A DNA stretch of 64,000 nucleotides from Bolinopsis microptera (GCF_026151205.1 NC_087084.1:11001453-11065452); one strand, 5' to 3'. Positions 1-15,000 are shown, counted from the stretch's first letter. Numbers and translations are program-made. The notes: generated by a model from the letters alone, not told the origin.

Positions 1-40
1 TGAACTATGACGTCACACCAATAACATCACATCGTCTCAG

Positions 41-3000
41 GAAATTATTCAGATAAAAGGAGTAGAACCTGATGTTTTAGAATTGCTGATTGAGTTCGCC
101 TACACCTCTCAACTGGAGGGTGAGTTTAGGAACCGACCGGAATGGGCTTTTGGCTGCTGGACCGGATTCTGCCGGATATCAATCTATTATCCGGTCAGCC
201 GGATTTTGCCGGACCGGAACCGGTTGTTAGAAGGGCAAATATAAGGCTGCCGGAATGTACCGGATCTTGCCGAAAAATTTAAATTTATAAGTTCTGCATT
301 CCTAAGAGCAATACAACCACACCGATGATGTTTGCTGTTTAGGCCTAGCAGTAGACATAGGTCAAATATCAAATCAACAAGCAGTACGTTGTAGCCAGAG
401 TAAACAAGAAGTAACAAGAGTAGACAAGTTATTATCAGAAATGATATTGATATGCGATTGGCATATTATCCTACCAGACCCCTTAAATCTTAATGCCCTG
501 TTCATTATGAGCCGAAAATATATTTTCGGTTTTTCGAAGTCCGCACCTAGTCAAAATACTTATGATTTTTTAAGGATTTGAGTTAAAATGTGACGAAAAA
601 TATCGATTTCAAGATTTTAGGAATACATTTTTTTGAAGAAATATCCGGCAAAATTGTTTGAAACCGGACCGAAATCGGAACCGGATATCTGGTCGGTTCC
701 TAGGTGAGTTGTTTCCTTTTCGTCATGTTTTCAGGAACTTTACCTACGAATCTTCTAGAAAATACTAGAGAATCTTTTAAATATGTATAATATTGTAGTA
801 GAAATTATACATAGTGCATAAATTCAGTGATCACGTGACCGGTGACCCCGAACCGTTGGTCACGTGACCACCAGGTGGCTACTCAACAATAAGGTTCCAG
901 TTAAAGTTCCCGTACAAAGAACAAATTGCAATTTGCTAAATTAGTTCCTTCCACCTTTTTAAAGTTTACTAATCAGTTAATTGCCTAATCAGTTAATCAG
1001 ATAACTCATAACTGACCACGCCCAACTAACTGACCACGCCCACCCAGTAACGATAGAGAATGTACAAGGTCTCCTGAGCGCTGCCTCCCTCATGCAGTTA
1101 CACTGTGTTATTGAGATTTGTTGTGACTTCCTGGAGAAACAGCTGACCCCTAGTAACGCTATTGGGATCAGGTCTTTTGCAGGTACGCAGAATATGTTGT
1201 ATTAAATAGTATTGAGATTGAAATAGTGAATATACGCAGAATATGTTGAATTAAATAGTATTGAGATTGAAATAGTGAATATACGCAGAATATGTAAAAT
1301 ATAATAGCATTAAAAGTGAAATAGTGAAGATCACGGTTACAGCTTTTGTGGGATGTTTATTATATTAAAAAAATAGTATTATGTTAAATTATGTTATAAT
1401 AATGATAATATGTACATATTATATTAAATACTGATAGTTGGATAATATCCGGTTGGAAGAGAAGGACAAATGAAATAGGAAGTTAGGAATGTAGGCAAAT
1501 GTTTTTTTCATTTGTCCTTGTCTCTTCCAACCGGATATTATCCAACTATCAGTATTTCAATCATGAGACTAATAAACAGCGAACTACTCCGTCATTTGAT
1601 ATTATATTAAATGTTAGCAGCTTGACTCCTTAATTGTTATCATTCCTTCCAATTAAGTCATCAACAGCCAAGCTTCTAGCAGATATAATCAACATTCTGT
1701 AAAAGCTACGCCACCCTTACGTGTGACGTCATGTCATGTGTGACGTCATGTCACGTGTGAAGTCATGTCACGTGTGACGTCATGTCACGTGTGACGTCAT
1801 GTCACTTGTGACGTCATGTCACGTGTGACGTCATGTCACTTGATTTAACCACCGTTAAATCCTTAGAGTTGCACACGTGCGAGGAGCTGCTGATAACTGC
1901 GTCGGACTACGTGCTGGAACACTTTGTGGAAGTGACGTCATCAGAGGAGTTCTTATCTCTAACTCACACTCAGGTATCTACAAAAGATAACATATAGCAT
2001 TGCTTCTATTGTTATCATATTAAAATCAAGCATTAGGCTTAAATAGTATTTTTGGATGAGGTGCAAAGTTTTTGCCAGATCGTACTAAAGATCTACGAAT
2101 TCAACAACCCTTTCATTGTAAACATTAAGACATGTAATATGTTTATTTTGATCAACTTCGTGAATAATATAAACGTTCTTGAAATAGTCATTCTAAAATG
2201 TAGCATTGGTTAATAGGATTATGTTAATTTAATCGTTAATTTTAACGTTTATTAAATACACCTCTAGTCTCGATGCTTATTTGAAGATTTGGTATTTATC
2301 TAACTACGAGACTCCATAAAAAGGTAAAAAAGAAAATTAAAATGAAGAATTATGATTAGCCACTTTAGGAGGCAAGAAGGACACGACAACCAAGTAAAAT
2401 TCAAATTAGACAGTTCTCATTGTAAAAAGGAGTTCATTAAAATGGACTGCTGTTAGTAATATACAGTAATAGTAATATATGCTGTTGTATAATAAAGAAT
2501 GTTATATAAGAATTGATAAAAATCTGAATTTGACGAACCGCCCACGTAAAATGGAGATTACCTCAACTTTATGAATACGAATTATCGGGATTATCTCAAT
2601 AAACTTATTAATAAAAATTAACATTTGAAAACAATATAACATCTTATCCATTTAGGGCATAAACTGTAGTCTTAAAGATATCTTAAATCTAAATTACAAA
2701 AATTCTTATTAAGATGAGGTTCTCATTGTGATTAAAATTCAACTCATCGCTTGACTGTATCTTGGGGAATATATCTAAAGATTTATATATTCATTGATTC
2801 GCCAGGAAGCTTTAAATATCCTGAATTCTCTAAAACTATTTTATTTGTATATCACTTGATTCGAGGAGTTGATCTTCATTTACTTACCAGATTTGGTGTT
2901 GTAGGTACAGCTTACACTTCACATTCTTGAGAAACTCTTTTCTCTGACAAATGTCAGATTCCTGAGGTATGAAGTAGGTATGAAGCGACTGATACTCCTT

Positions 3001-6000
3001 ACCGTGTTCCTCGCCACCGCGATGCTGATGACTCAGTTACCAGAAGACTCCATAACTTTCAACTATACCTTTGCCCTGGACGTGATAAGAGAATACCACG
3101 TTGACTTGATGTTAGTCCCAGCTAAGACTGACTGCGCAGACTTACTGCACGAAGCTATTTTGTTGCGTCATATGAAGAAGATCTTCGGTACGGACAGTCA
3201 AGTGTCTAATGATGTTGATACCATGAGATGTCAGTTCAACGTAGACATATTTTACAGCTACGTATATGACTACAACCTACAGATCAAGAACCTCTTGAAA
3301 AACTCACCATGGTCCTGCGAGCTGGAGCCTAACCTATTGTGTGATGGAACCTCTCACTGTGCTATAGACGAGTGTCACTGCAACCCTCAAACCAACACCT
3401 CTAAATATCCCCCTCCAGGCAACACCTCCGCGTTTTACTTCTACTGTTTTGATGGCTCTGGTTGCATCTCCTCGAACAAGGTGTGTGATGACAGACAACA
3501 GTGTCAGGACGGGTCAGATGAGTGTTTTTGTCAGGGGGTTGTTCAGCTGTCTTGTCCTATGAGCGAGAACAAGATTTGTTTGTCTCCACAAAAGTATTGG
3601 AGTTGGGAGGGGGAGATTGAGTCACTTAATTGCACGGTGGAAATCAAGGCTCCAAATCATGAATCATATAACAACACCAACTTTCAAAATCCAATCGATA
3701 GTTGTTTATATGCACTAAATTATGAAAATTTAGAAAATGGAATACATGACGAACTGTTAGCTGATCTGTTTATAACTAACATCACGACAATCTGTAAAAA
3801 CTATTGTAGCAACGAGACAGGTTTTATTGAAGGGAACTGGGTGTCATACTGTGATTGGATAGTACCGGGGAGATTTACCAATAACTACATGCTAGATTTC
3901 GTGTTTGCCTGTGTAAAAGATAGCCTTCAAAACGACCAAACATTCCACATAAGCAAAATATGTGACGGGACACGTGACTGTAATAACGGAGCAGATGAGT
4001 TGGGGTGTCCTGATAGGTTCTACTGCTCCAACCAGACAGGAACGTGGATAACAGAGGACAAAGTGTGCGATCACGTGAAGGACTGTGCTAACGGAGTAGA
4101 TGAGTGTGAAACGTGCGACTTTGGGAGTTTATCATCCCCCAAATTCCTGATACATTCCAAGGTAATCCTGGTTGTGACCACTGTCATGGGACTGTCCATT
4201 GTCTTGCTGAATCTCTACCAGGGACGGCAGTGTTATCTGGGAAGTCCATCCTCTAAAAAAGGAGATATAGACAGAATCCTGCGACTCCAAATATTCGTTT
4301 ACGATGGTTTAATGGGAGTTTACCTGTGCTGTGTGGTGGTAGCAGCAGTAGTCCTGAGAATAAAGGGAGACTACTGTATCTTAGAGCGGAAGTGGAGGGG
4401 AAGTGAATACTGCTCAGCTCTAGGAGTCCTCTTCTCCTTCTCTTCCCACGGCTCCCTGATGCTGGTTGCGTGTGTGAGTGTCGTCAGGTGCTTCACCTGC
4501 ACTGCACGTATTGGAACCAATGTTAGAAAGAGCAGTGTAGTTGTAGTTTGTGCTGTCATATTCCTGGTGAACACTACACATTCGCTCTTTCCCTTGCTTC
4601 CAGTTGCCTTCGTTCAAGAAGTCTTCAGAACGGAAATCTTCTTTTCAAACATCGAGGAGAACCCCTTTTTTAGCAGGAGTTCAGTGAATGTTTCCCACTT
4701 GGATCTGATGTATCGGAACAAATACCACAGTGAGGCTGATATCTACACATCTCTGACAGGACTCAGAAACGTGACCTCTAAACCGGAAATATTCGACACC
4801 ATGGAGATAAGTTACTATGGTAACACTGGACTCTGTGTACACAACATCTTCAAAGTAAAGGATTCCTACGAGATGTACAAGATGGGTTACTGTGTGGTTC
4901 TGGTGGTACTGCTCACCATCGTCGTGGTTACTTACTCTAGGATTGTTTGGAAGGACAGAAGAATAAAAGCCAATTTAGCGGCAGCAGCTGCAACAGCAGC
5001 AGCAACCCAAGGAACGCCAACAAGGATGACAGCTCCAACGCTCTGACCCTCAAAGTAGCTCTGATGATTGGAACACAACTGGTGGGGTGGATACCCCAGA
5101 TATTTGCTACAGTGTACTTCCAGTACATGTCCTCTACTCCAGTCCCACCTCTAGTGTTTGAAGTGTTTGCTCTGGTGGTGATACCCGTCAATAGTTTCCT
5201 GAACCCTGTCTTTAACAGTGAGCTGTACAGGAATGTGGTGAGGAATGTGGTGGGTTGTGGGTGGGAGAGATGGAGATGGTATGTGAGTAAGGTTACTGGG
5301 AGGAGCCTTGATGGTGAGGCGGTGCAGGTTGGTGAGGCGGTGCAGGATGGTGAGGCGGTGCAGGGTGGTGAGGCGGTGCAGGGTGGTGAGAACACGGATG
5401 CCTCTTAGAGCCGACCTTAACGTTAGACACGTGACTATAACTAGCTACAAGAGCTAGAGATGGAGAAATCACGGAGAATTCTCAAAGTCGGCCTTAATTT
5501 GAACACGTGACTACACAAGATGTTATACATGTACAGATTTCGCAGTTAAAAATAATATTTTTCCCGGCGAGGCGTTATCTTGATAGAAATTCCAACAAAT
5601 TGTGTTGGCAACGATACAAGATTTTACAAGAAATGAAAAATATAACGGCTAATGCTTTTCTTTTACTTCTAGCTCATTTAAGAAAATGCTTTTATTCATA
5701 TTCACTTCACTTTTTAACGAAACGTCTTAAAAATACCTACCAATTTATTTGTTTGTTATACTTTATGACGGTATTATATTTTTTGTTCTTAAAACTTAAT
5801 GTTAGAGAAAATTTAGTTTTGTACTGAAAATCAATTTTAATTTTAATGTTTGTAAAAATCTTTAAAAAAGGCATAATAAATTTGGGCACAGCTGTTATTC
5901 CGTATGAGAGACTGCAGATAGAGTTTTGAAAGTCGTTAAATATTTAAAGCTGAAATGTTTATTGAGTTTAATGATCTTCATTATAACCAAAAGTTACAGT

Positions 6001-9000
6001 GTTTTCACAATTGGAGGAAGAATTAACGCATTATATAAGCTACGACTCTTATCATTTCGCTCGCCCAAAAATTATCATTATCACGGACTCAGGTTTCCAC
6101 GGTTTTGTTTTTGGGCGATTGATATTTGATTAGGGAACGCTAAGCTACCCTGCGCAATATTCTCATCCTAGTCCTCATGGTATATAATATCTCACATGGT
6201 ATTAAAATTTTGTTTAATACATTGGCTACTAAGACTCTAATGAATACAGATAACCAAATACCATGATGTTTCACATTAAAATGTAGAATATTCTTGAAAT
6301 TCAATATACTGATCTTACTGATCAACTAAGTCACAGGTCACAGATCGCTAACAAAATATACTCACTGAATTCTAGTAATGCTGGTAGTTAGAGATGAGTT
6401 CTAGTAATCAGCAACCGATTTCTAGTTCCCATCATTGATTCTTATACTTTAGTAGGTACTGACAGTAACTAGAGGCATTTATTTTAGTACTAATAATAAT
6501 ATGGTATTACTATTAGTATTACTAATATCCTTCAGGTAGGCGAGCTGATTGATAGAGATGATATCAACATTCCTAGCGAAGAACACGTCTACGAAGCAGT
6601 TATCAGGTAAGAGAGACAAAGAGAAAGAAAGAGAGGGCGAGAAAGGGATATAAACTAAAGATATACAGAAGTATGGAGTTAGAGAGGGTAGGAATAAGAT
6701 AGGTATGCACTATGCAGACGTATGAATGAGAGGAGATATAGGAACCAGCCTTGGAGACAGCTCAGTTTATTGAAAAATACAGATATTGTATCATTGTTAT
6801 TGGGGCATGTTTAGAGATGCATGTTGACTGTGGTAGGAGTGTCACGAGGTGTGACGTCATACCACGAAGTGTGACGTCATACCACGAGATGTAACGTTTC
6901 TCCCCCAGGTGGGTGGAACAGGGAGAGAGGTTTGAACAGGACAGAACTCAGTACCTCCCAGAACTCTTAAACTCAGTCAGACTTCCTCTTCTCAGTACTG
7001 TTTACCTTGTAGACAAGGTTAGTTTGTCACCATTCTCGTCACACTATGTCACCTGGTGCTATGTGACGTCACGTGGTGCTATGTGACGTCACGTGGTGCT
7101 ATGTGACGTCACGTGGTGCTATGTGACGTCACGTGGTGCTATGTGACGTCACGTGGTGCTATGTGACGTCACGTGGTGCTATGTGACGTCACGTGGTGCT
7201 ATGTGACGTCACGTGGTGCTATGTGACGTCACGTGGTTCTATGTGACGTCACGTGGTGCTATGTGACGTCAAGTGACGTTTTCTCACTCCTTTATTGTAC
7301 CATGATAAAAGTTGTGAGGCTTGAAAGTAATTTTCTCATAAAAGTTGTACTTAAGGGGGGGACAATGGATATTTTTTTGTGAAACTTGATTTCGAGATAG
7401 CAGTTGACCAACAAACTAGGACCAGTGACCAAACTTTTGAGGGGGTCCCGGACCCCAACCGCCAAACGGTGCCCGCGGGGCAGCCACACCCATATTTGGT
7501 CAAATTAGGCCCAATTTAGCCAAATACCCTGAACATGCCCAAAACCCAGATTTTAGGTGCTCTTCTTGTAGCTAGTGGTCTCCTGAACTCGTATATGAAA
7601 TTTCATCAAGATTGGACAAAAAATGACTGAGTTATGGGCCAAAAACCATATGCCCATATTTGGGCATACGCACCAAATTTGGTAGATTTCGTCCCATAAA
7701 TTGAGCAAATATCAATATTTTTGAATGAAACTTACTTTATAAGAAAGGTAAGCCTAAACTACATATTCTCTGTAAGTTATAGCTTTATGTTTGTTTAAAT
7801 GTGGATACTAAGGCGAAAAAACCACAAAAAATGAACTAAATTGCCCGTATCTTGGTTCGCGATATTCGCGGAATTGATCTCATTAAAATTGTAACAACTC
7901 AATCAGTTTTCAAAATTTTTGCATGAAATTTTCGGAATCGACTCGAAATCGCATTTCCACCTTATTTTGAGAACAGATGTTTGATTTAGGCCTCCAAAAA
8001 ATTTGGCGGCCAAATTCTGAATTTTTCCGGGAAAATTTTGGAATTTGGCCGCCAAATTTTTTTGGAGGCCTAAATCAAAAATCTGTTCTCAAAATAAAGT
8101 GGAAATGCGATTTTGAGTCGATTCCGAAAATTTCATGCAAAAATTTTGAAAACTGATTGAGTTGTTACAATTTTAATGAGATCAATTCCGCGAATATCGC
8201 GAACCAAGATACCGGCAATTTAGTTCATTTTTTGTGGTTTTTTCGCCTTAGTATCCACATTTAAACAAATACAAAGCTATAACTTACAGAGAATATGTAG
8301 TTTAGGCTTACCTTTCTTATAAAGTAAGTTTCATTCAAAAATATTGATATTTGCCCAATTTATGGGACGAAATCTACCAAATTTGGTGCGTATGCCCAAA
8401 TATGGGCATATGGTTTTTGGCCCATAACTCAGTCATTTTTTGTCCAATCTTGATGAAATTTCATCTACGAGTTCAGGATACCACTAGCTACAAGAAGAGC
8501 ACCTAAAATCTGGGTTTTGGGCATGTTCAGGGTATTTGGCTAAATTGGGCCTAATTTGGACCAAATATGGGCGTGGCTGCCCCGCGGGCACCGTTTGGCG
8601 GTTGGGGTCCGGGACCCCCTCAAAAGTTCGGTCACTGGTCCTAGTTTGTTGGTCAACTGCTATCTCGAAATCAACTTTCACAAAAAAATATCCATTGTCC
8701 CCCCCCCCCTTAAAAGGTTAATTTCAATAAAATTTGTTGAAGAAATCGATACTGTGCTGATCATGTGACCTCTTTCCCACTGCCTCACATATGACTGTAT
8801 GCAGGTGTCAAAAGAGAACCTGGTCCGGAACAACCCCTCCTGTATGGAGCTACTGGACGAGGCTAAGAACTTTCACTTGTTACCTGGCAGACGACCAAAA
8901 CTTCACAGCAGTAGAACTGAGCCAAGGAAGAGCACTGCAGGTATGTGTAAAGTAATGTCACGTGATTAACAGTACAGCCGTTTACCTTATCTATTTATCA

Positions 9001-12000
9001 GTACAGCCGTTTACCTTATCTATTTCGCATCGTCAGTACAGCCGTTTACCTTATCTATTTCGCATCGTTATTTCGTGCTCGTCTAGCTAGCTCGCTTTCT
9101 CTGTATAGCCCGGATTATGAACTCCTCGGAGGACTCAGTGACTGGGGATGGCGATGGGGCCGCCGTTCCACTTCGTCGTGATAGTTTTGTTTTAGTTGAT
9201 TCAAACGTGAGCAATCTTCCCGACTTTGAGGGTGGGTCATCCGACAGTTTTTGTAGCGCTGTACCTGCAAACCCTGTCATCACCACACCCTCCTCGCTGC
9301 CTCATGGAGAGGTAGCACCATTCCAAAGTAAGTCACTCTCTTCTACACCAGTACGCAAACGTTTTTTAAGTACATCCACATCTGATTCGCATACATCCAC
9401 GTCAGATTTGCATACTTCTGCTGATGTTTCGACCTATACAACGCTGCCGTACTTCACATTCAGTGCACAAACTTGCATTGAACTGCTGGAGCAAGGCTTG
9501 TTAACGGAGAAACAATTACTTAGGGAATATGACTACCTTAGCTGGCGAGGATGTAAGATTAGCTCTTTTAAACCTCGGCCTGACAAATCGATGTCTGGCA
9601 AACTAGTTGATGAAATGAAGCAAATATTTAATAAAATCCCAAAATTTGATAGACACTGCTGCTTCCTACGGTTTCACACAGGTTATATCCCGACCAACTC
9701 GCATAACTGACCACAGTGCCACCTTGATTGATCATGTATTTACCAACAAAGTTGAAAAAATTATAAGCTCTAGTGTATTGGCACTCGACTTATCTGATCA
9801 TTTGGGTACATATGTACGCCTTTCCCTCGCTCCATCTTTCGACCGAGCTGCACGAACTTTTAAACCCATACTTGGACAATGTTGAATGTCTCAGACCAAT
9901 AAAAAACATGAATATAGGATGTTTAATGAGGCCGATAACGAAAAATTTATAAGGTTGATACATGATGAATCATGGGAGCTTGATGGTTTATGTGCAGAAA
10001 CGCGTTACGAAACATTTTGTGAAATTTACACCGACCATCACAACACCGCCTACCCTCTAAACACTAGACGAACTCGCAGAAAACACGAAAGGGTTGACCC
10101 TAAGCCTTGGATCATACCATGGCTTGAGGACTCCTTTAATCGTAAAAATTTACTTTATTTAGATTATGTTAAAGAACCCAATATTCAGAACAAAACCAAG
10201 TATGATAAAATGAAAAAATTCTGCGAAAAGCACAAGAATAATGCAAAACGCAGGTATTACAAAAAGTATTTCGATGAGCACAGCGATAACTCTCCTAAGC
10301 AATGGCAGATGATCAACAGTGTTCTCGATAGAACCAAAAAGAATACTGGAATCAATAAACTCGTAGACGAAAACGGCAACGTGGCTTCTAACTCGTCAGA
10401 AATAGCAGAGAAATTCAATGATTACTTTTCTAACATCACGAGTGATCTCAAGGCGAAAATTGAAATTCAAGATGACGACAGAAGCTACGAGGCCTTCTTA
10501 AACGATCCCGTCCCCCTCTCTATCTTCATTAGACCAGCTAGTAACTCGGAAATTTATGATATTGTCAAAAAGTTAAAAAACAAAAGCACCAAAGATACTA
10601 AAATCAGTGCACTCAAACTAGCATCTGAAGATGTTAAATTTGTTAATGCACTTACTCACTTACTGGAACAATCTCACAGTCGCTGGAAGAGGGAGTGTTC
10701 CCACAGGCACTTAAAGTTGCTAGAGTTGTTCCTATACACAAAAACAGCAGTCTCTAATTATCGCCCAATCTCATTACTGGCAGCTTTTTCCAAAATTTAC
10801 GAAAAAGTTATGCATGCCAGACTTGTAGAATTCTTGAATCAAAATTTAGGTTTATATGAACGACAGTATGGATTTAGGGCAGGTAGATCTTGTGAACATG
10901 CACTTCTGGATGCGCAAAATACCCTCATCAGCTCATTACATAAAAAGCAAATTTATCTTCTACTCATAGATTTTTCAAAGGCTTTTGACATGGTAGATCA
11001 CAAGATACTTCTACACAGGCTTAATTATTACGCTATAAGAGGCATCGCTAATAAATGGTTTAAGTCATACCTTACGAATAGAAAACAATATGTTAGTATT
11101 AATGGCGCTGACTCCTCGTGCAGGGATATGGAGTATGGAGTACCACAAGGTAGCATCCTAGGTCCTCTACTCTTTGTCCTATACATTAATGACTTACCTG
11201 GCATAAGCACTCTAGCAAAGTTTATCTTATATGCAGATGATGCCAACATTATTATATCAGGTAACAACATATATGAGATTGAAGATCATTTGAACCTGCT
11301 GTCCCAATCTTTGGTAGAATGGGTTGATGTCAATGGATTACTTATTAATCTCAAAAAAACAAATTATATGATATTTTCCCGACAGAAGATACCTAATCTC
11401 TCCCCAGTTATCATAAACAACGTAAATATCTTGCGCTTGAACGAAGCTAAGTTCTTAGGTGTGATTGTTGATGAAAAATTAACTTGGTCATCTCACATAA
11501 AAGCTCTAAAGTGTAAAATGGCCCGATATGTTGGCATATTGTACAAAATCAAATCATACATTCCCTTAGAAGTTAGAATTCAAATCTACCACAGTTTTAT
11601 TCAATCACACCTAAACTACTGTTCCCTGGTCTGGGGTTTTACGTCCAAGACCAAAATTGAGTGTTTATTCCGTCAACAAAAGAAAGGTATCAGAGCCGTT
11701 ATGCCAGGATGGGACACCTCCTACTGGTACCAAATCCTTTTTCAGCAACTACTCGATCCTAACCATACACAGCATAATTTTATCTAATTCAATAATTTTC
11801 ATGAATAAAATTTTCTATTTCCCTAATCAGCTCCCTCCTCCCGTAGCAAAAACTATTCACGAAAATGTGCCGACTCGTAACTCGGGAGTTATCACTGAAG
11901 CTAGCTATGATTGGTTCAATGACTACAATACTGCCACATATAGAAATTCAATATTCTACAACGGCCCACTCCTATTTGTAGACGCATCAATAGACGAAGC

Positions 12001-15000
12001 ATTCAATTCAGTGTCATGCCAATCGCTGAAGGCGTTCAAATCACAATGTAAGAAAACAATACTGAAGCTGCAGAAGGGGGATGATTGTGTAAATGAGTGG
12101 TTCACGAGTAAATTTCTCACCACGAAATCAGTGGCCTCCGTAGGTCCAAAAGAAACAGAAATTCCTAACTGTTTTTGCTGCTAATTGGGGCTAAATCCAA
12201 CGTCCAGAATTAAGTTTAAATTTGTTTTCTATCATTTTTATACCAAACCAAATGAATGTTATGTTTATAATCTGTAAATCTTTAAAGAGAATCTGTTTGT
12301 CGTACAGTGAAATAAATTTTGAAACTCAATCTCAAACCCATTTGTAAACATGATTTTACTTGACGTATTTTCCATTATTTGCAGTTTGTTGCGATTTTAT
12401 CACATTTGTCGTCTGTTTATTTTTCTATTTAGTTATGATATATTTTCTTATTTTCTAGTAGTTATGTTTTCAGGAGTGCCCATTGGGGTCTTTAATTTTA
12501 ACTTATTATGATTGTAATCAATAAATTAGTCCATTAGAGACGACCCCCTTACGAGGGGCTTTCAATCAATCATTAATAGTTATATCACGTGATTAATAGT
12601 GACATAACGTGACTAGGTATGATGTCACGTGAGTAAGTATGACGTCACATAATGTTACAATTTACCAGGTGTGCTGTACTGTGTTGGGGGGCATGAGAGT
12701 TCAAGTAATGTTACTAGTAGTGTCGAGTGTTTCAGTCTTCGTAAAAACGAGTGGTCTCTTGTGGCGCCCATGACAAAGGTAAACAAAGCTTCTTACTTAT
12801 CAACAATATTATCCTTAATAGCTAGACTAATACGTGAATATAATTATATTAATTGGATACAAATGTTTTGGGGCACTTAGATGAATCCCTGATTTGAGTA
12901 CAATACAGTGAGACAAGGTTTACTTCTTCCTCAATTCATAAAAGCACATACTACTGCACGATTCCACAATAACGCATAATACCACAAGGCGCGCACGCGT
13001 ATGGGAGTAGCAGTGCTGGATAACAAGATGTACGCTATGGGGGGTACTACAGGAGGGATGACACTGAACAGTGTGGAGTGCTATGATCCGGTACAGAACA
13101 AGTGGACTAATGTTACTCCTATGAGGATACACAGATCTGGTGTTGGTTAGTTGATATCTGATCTTATTGTTATTTGTACTGAAAAATGAATGTGAAGTTT
13201 TCAATTGGAGTGATGTCACACTCCACGTGATATGACGGCACACACCACGTGACATGACGTCACACACCACATGACATGACGTCACTGTTTCAGGGGCGGC
13301 AGTGTTAGGAGGGAGGATATTTGCAGTAGGAGGAGATGACGGAGTTACACATCTCAACTCAGCGGAGTGTTACGACGCGCAATTAAACGAGTGGGGCGAA
13401 GTGGTGAGTGCTAAACGTGGGGCCAAATAGTATTTTCAGAGGGGGTTATACAATTCACACATGATTCCAACCTGCTTGCTACAGAGAAACAGTTAATACA
13501 ATGAACTAATGATACACAAGTTCCTAACAGTACGAACTCCCAGGTGCGGCCGATGGGTACGCGGCGTTGTTTCCCAGGCGTAGTTTCATACAGCGGCTGG
13601 TTATACGTAGCCGGTGGTACAGACGGCGTGCGCGTACTGAACAGTGTCGAGCGCTACCACCCTCACAGCGCTAAATGGAGTCCCGTAGCTCCTATGGTTG
13701 ATAATAGACAGGTTAGTTTTAATCTAGATTTGGAATGATGAGAGTGCTAACTCCAGTAATCGGTCAAAATCGTTAAACCTTCGTTAAAAATGACCGACAT
13801 AGACATAATCTAATTGTACGTAATCGCTTCGAAATGCGTAATTTTTCATAATCATAAGTCAATTCTTACGATTAATCAAATCGAGTAGACTAGTAATGTA
13901 AATTCTTGAAAACGATATGTCACAAAATGTGAAATAAATTGACTGAAAATCCTAGAAACAACCTTATTGTCATGTTACCCAGTTACCATGACAGTTAACT
14001 TACACTTTTCTCAGGGTTTTGGGCTCTGTGTGTTACATGGACGAATATACGCAGTTGGTGGTCATGGTACAGCAACACCCATAGACAAAGTGGAGGCATA
14101 TGATCCGCGAGTGTAAGTAACAAAAGAAGATAGTTTTTAGGGAAATTGCAATTACTGGGTCATATCTGCTGTTTGTTCAACTCGTTGTCAATAGAGTCTT
14201 CGGGGATTTAGAGAGCACGTTTCCTTGATTTGTGTATGCGATTTGTATGCGATTTCACCCCTGTATGCGATTTGTGTTCCGGGGTAGGTGGCCCATGTTT
14301 TAGTATAAAAATGGGTACTGCCTATCCCAAACCATCATAAAAACCAAGTTTCGACCTCGCAAACCACTCAGGCCACTCCCAGGGGCCACGCCCATCCCAA
14401 AATAGCTCAAATCCAGGTCAAATCCCATACAAATCTAGACTGAGAATCTTTACCCCTGTATGTGATTTATGTTCCGGGGTAGGTGGCCCATGTTTTAGTA
14501 TAAAAATGGGTACTGCCTATCCCAAACCATCATAAAAATCAAGTTTCGACCTCCCAACCCACTCAGGCCACTCCCAGGGGCCACGCCCATCCCAAAATAG
14601 CTGAAATCCTGGTAAAATCAAGATTGAAAATCTTTACCCCCGTATGCGATTTATGTTCCAGGGTAGGTGGCCCATGTTTTAGTATAAAAATGGGTACTGC
14701 CTATCCCAAACCATCATAAAAATCAAGTTTCGACCTCCCAACCCACTCAGGCCACTCCCAGGGGCCACGCCCATCCCAAAATAGCTGAAATCCTGGTAAA
14801 ATCAAGATTGAAAATCTTTACCCCCGTATGCGATTTATGTTCCGGGGTAGGTGGCCCATGTTTTAGTATAAAAATGGGTACTGCCTATCCCAAACCATCA
14901 TAAAAATCAAGTTTCGACCTCCCAACCCACTCAGGCCACTCCCAGGGGCCACGCCCATCCCAAAATAGCTGAAATCCTGGTAAAATCAAGATTGAAAATC

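Larger units (their letters stand above)
8970..12584 (+). mobile_element. Degraded LINE retrotransposon, CR1/L2/Daphne-like
   Basis: A reverse transcriptase of the APE-LINE kind with a remnant of the endonuclease before it, inserted sense into a KLHL intron. Left boundary: three copies of a unit beginning CAGTACAGCCGTTTACC. Right boundary: a GGGCTTTCAATCAATCATT tail after the small hairpin CCCCTTACGAGGGG. A candidate 12-bp target duplication TCACGTGATTAA lies at 8958-8969 and 12585-12596, but this motif is common in local minisatellites. Frameshifts, a stop and loss of most of the endonuclease make the copy inactive. The clade assignment is a guess from sequence style. Confidence 0.85.

Noticed and set aside
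187-417. 76-codon reverse frame
   Set aside because: It lies inside the hAT-like element, has no transposase motif and no homologous feature I can see.
5507-5827. 106-codon frame after the 7TM receptor
   Set aside because: AT-rich composition, no motifs, no splice context and within an intron; best seen as chance.
8484-8768. Three short overlapping frames around 8500-8770, and a mirror frame at 7292-7489
   Set aside because: They arise from the two arms of the foldback element and mirror each other; no protein-like conservation signal can be seen.
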